Origin: Pleurocapsa sp. MO_226.B13
Lineage (GTDB): Bacteria > Cyanobacteriota > Cyanobacteriia > Cyanobacteriales > Xenococcaceae
Assembly: GCA_030064795.1 (NCBI GenBank)
Contig: JASJEI010000101.1
Span: 1-34,875, forward strand
Direction: 5' to 3'
Length of the DNA: 34,875 bases
Under the pieces are notes generated by a model. That model saw only the letters and a program-made list of their open reading frames with translations, was not told the origin of the DNA and did not search any database. A program made the translations under genes and the position numbers. Below are positions 34,039 to 34,875 of this stretch, in pieces (the first letter of the stretch is position 1; every line of letters begins with the position of its first letter).

Positions 34039-34875
34039 TCAGCCTGTACAAAGTTTTTCAAGCTTTACAGGTGCTTCAATTTTGTTGACATGATCTTGAT
34101 AGGCTTGAGCTGTGCTGGCACGGAAACGATTTCCAAAACCATCACAATAGTTTGTATGGAACTTACCTTTATGAGTCATTGCTAAAGCTGCACAGCCACC
34201 ACCACAATAAAAGGCATAACGGCACTTGCGACATACAGGATTGCTTACTACTGTGCGATTTCGCCAAGTTTGATTTAATTGTTCATTGAGAACGACTTCG
34301 CTGTCTTCAGTGATATAACCAATGCGAATTTTTTTATCTCCTGTTTTTTCCCAACAAGCATAGATATCACCGAAAGCATCAAAGATGTACATCTTATTGT
34401 GTGCCCCACAAAAACTTGCACGAAGGTTCGGTAAAGGGCTTTCTTTTTGCTCAAATATCTGTCTGACTCGAGCCATCAAACCATCATCTGGACGAGCAAT
34501 TATCTGTATATTGGGATATTGTTGGCGCATTTCATCTAATGCTTTATCCAAATCCCATTTATTAAAAGTAGTTTTTGAGCTAATTTTGTCATTTAACTCA
34601 CTAGTAGTAACAGGTGCTGTATAGGCAGAAAAATTATGGTAGCTATTCCATCCTCGTGAGATAAACTCATCAGCCAATTCGGGAAGATGATTAATATTAT
34701 TGCGGTCTATATTCATTCGAACATCAATATTGACCCCTAAATCCAATGCCATTGTCAGATTGCGGGCAATTTTTTCAAATGAACCGCTACCATCTGCATA
34801 GATACGCCGTTTATCATGTTCACTAGGAAGACCATCAATAGTAATCTGAAGAAAAGAAATTTTATCTTGTCCGAG
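34039..34875 (-). CDS. Radical SAM/SPASM peptide-modifying enzyme (5' end beyond window)
   Basis: The visible 278 codons run to the window edge. The frame continues upstream of the internal Met at 34752 and reads LQITIDGLPSEHDKRR, a hallmark of SPASM-type peptide maturases, so the true start lies outside. The radical SAM CxxxCxxC motif is expected in the missing part. The C-terminal SPASM domain is complete: C-x12-G-x4-C (CGAHNKMYIFDAFGDIYAC), then C-x2-C-x5-C-x3-C (CRKCRYAFYCGGGC), then a final Cys in TNYCDGF. These bind two auxiliary 4Fe-4S clusters. The family makes thioether, C-C or other cross-links in ribosomal peptides. The precursor gene follows after 178 bases. Confidence 0.93.
   Translation of the reverse strand, partial: LGQDKISFLQITIDGLPSEHDKRRIYADGSGSFEKIARNLTMALDLGVNIDVRMNIDRNNINHLPELADEFISRGWNSYHNFSAYTAPVTTSELNDKISSKTTFNKWDLDKALDEMRQQYPNIQIIARPDDGLMARVRQIFEQKESPLPNLRASFCGAHNKMYIFDAFGDIYACWEKTGDKKIRIGYITEDSEVVLNEQLNQTWRNRTVVSNPVCRKCRYAFYCGGGCAALAMTHKGKFHTNYCDGFGNRFRASTAQAYQDHVNKIEAPVKLEKLCTG

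Noticed and set aside
1..34875. CRISPR arrays or cas genes
   Set aside because: No direct repeats of 25-40 bases with regular spacers and no Cas-like protein seen; the only arrays are 7-base tandems.

Overview
The window comes from a cyanobacterium. Three observations support this: the octamer GCGATCGC (HIP1) recurs throughout, the petB-petD pair encodes oxygenic-photosynthesis electron-transport subunits, and heptameric tandem repeats and other dispersed repeats of cyanobacterial type lie between genes. Large intergenic spaces and decayed genes suggest a large-genome lineage. A pleurocapsalean or related genus is my guess and cannot be proven from the sequence.

Layout. 1-7400 is mostly minus-strand genes: a DUF885 protein, a TetR regulator divergent from an AhpD-like protein with a clear palindromic operator, a degenerate Tn3-type transposase relic with dispersed repeats, a pentapeptide-repeat protein, a DUF1499 protein, a truncated GDSL esterase relic and a carboxyl-terminal processing protease. 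7870-9320 holds petB and petD (cytochrome b6f). 9520-15604 is the rimP-nusA-ylxR-infB transcription/translation operon, with a hairpin-rich leader. 15780-19890 holds a small cyanobacterial protein, an HTH-ATPase fusion and a repeat-built acidic RTX-like secreted protein. 20200-22600 is a minus-strand pseudokinase and a methyltransferase. 22700-28221 holds housekeeping and metabolic genes: S4 protein, ruvB, rph, a small membrane protein, an ACL5-like aminopropyltransferase and a GH13 glucosidase.

28374-34875 (minus strand, running off the right edge) is the most interesting part. It is a compact ribosomal peptide (RiPP) locus with, in transcription order: a radical SAM enzyme with a textbook SPASM domain (5' end outside the window), a 77-residue precursor with a double-glycine leader, an unrecognised 290-residue protein, a C39-peptidase ABC exporter and an HlyD-type adaptor. 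Inferred logic: the radical SAM enzyme modifies the Cys-x-Cys/His/Tyr-rich core, the C39 domain cuts after Gly-Gly, and the ABC/HlyD pair exports the product. The role of the 290-residue protein and the chemistry installed are unknown, which makes this the best candidate for an undescribed system.
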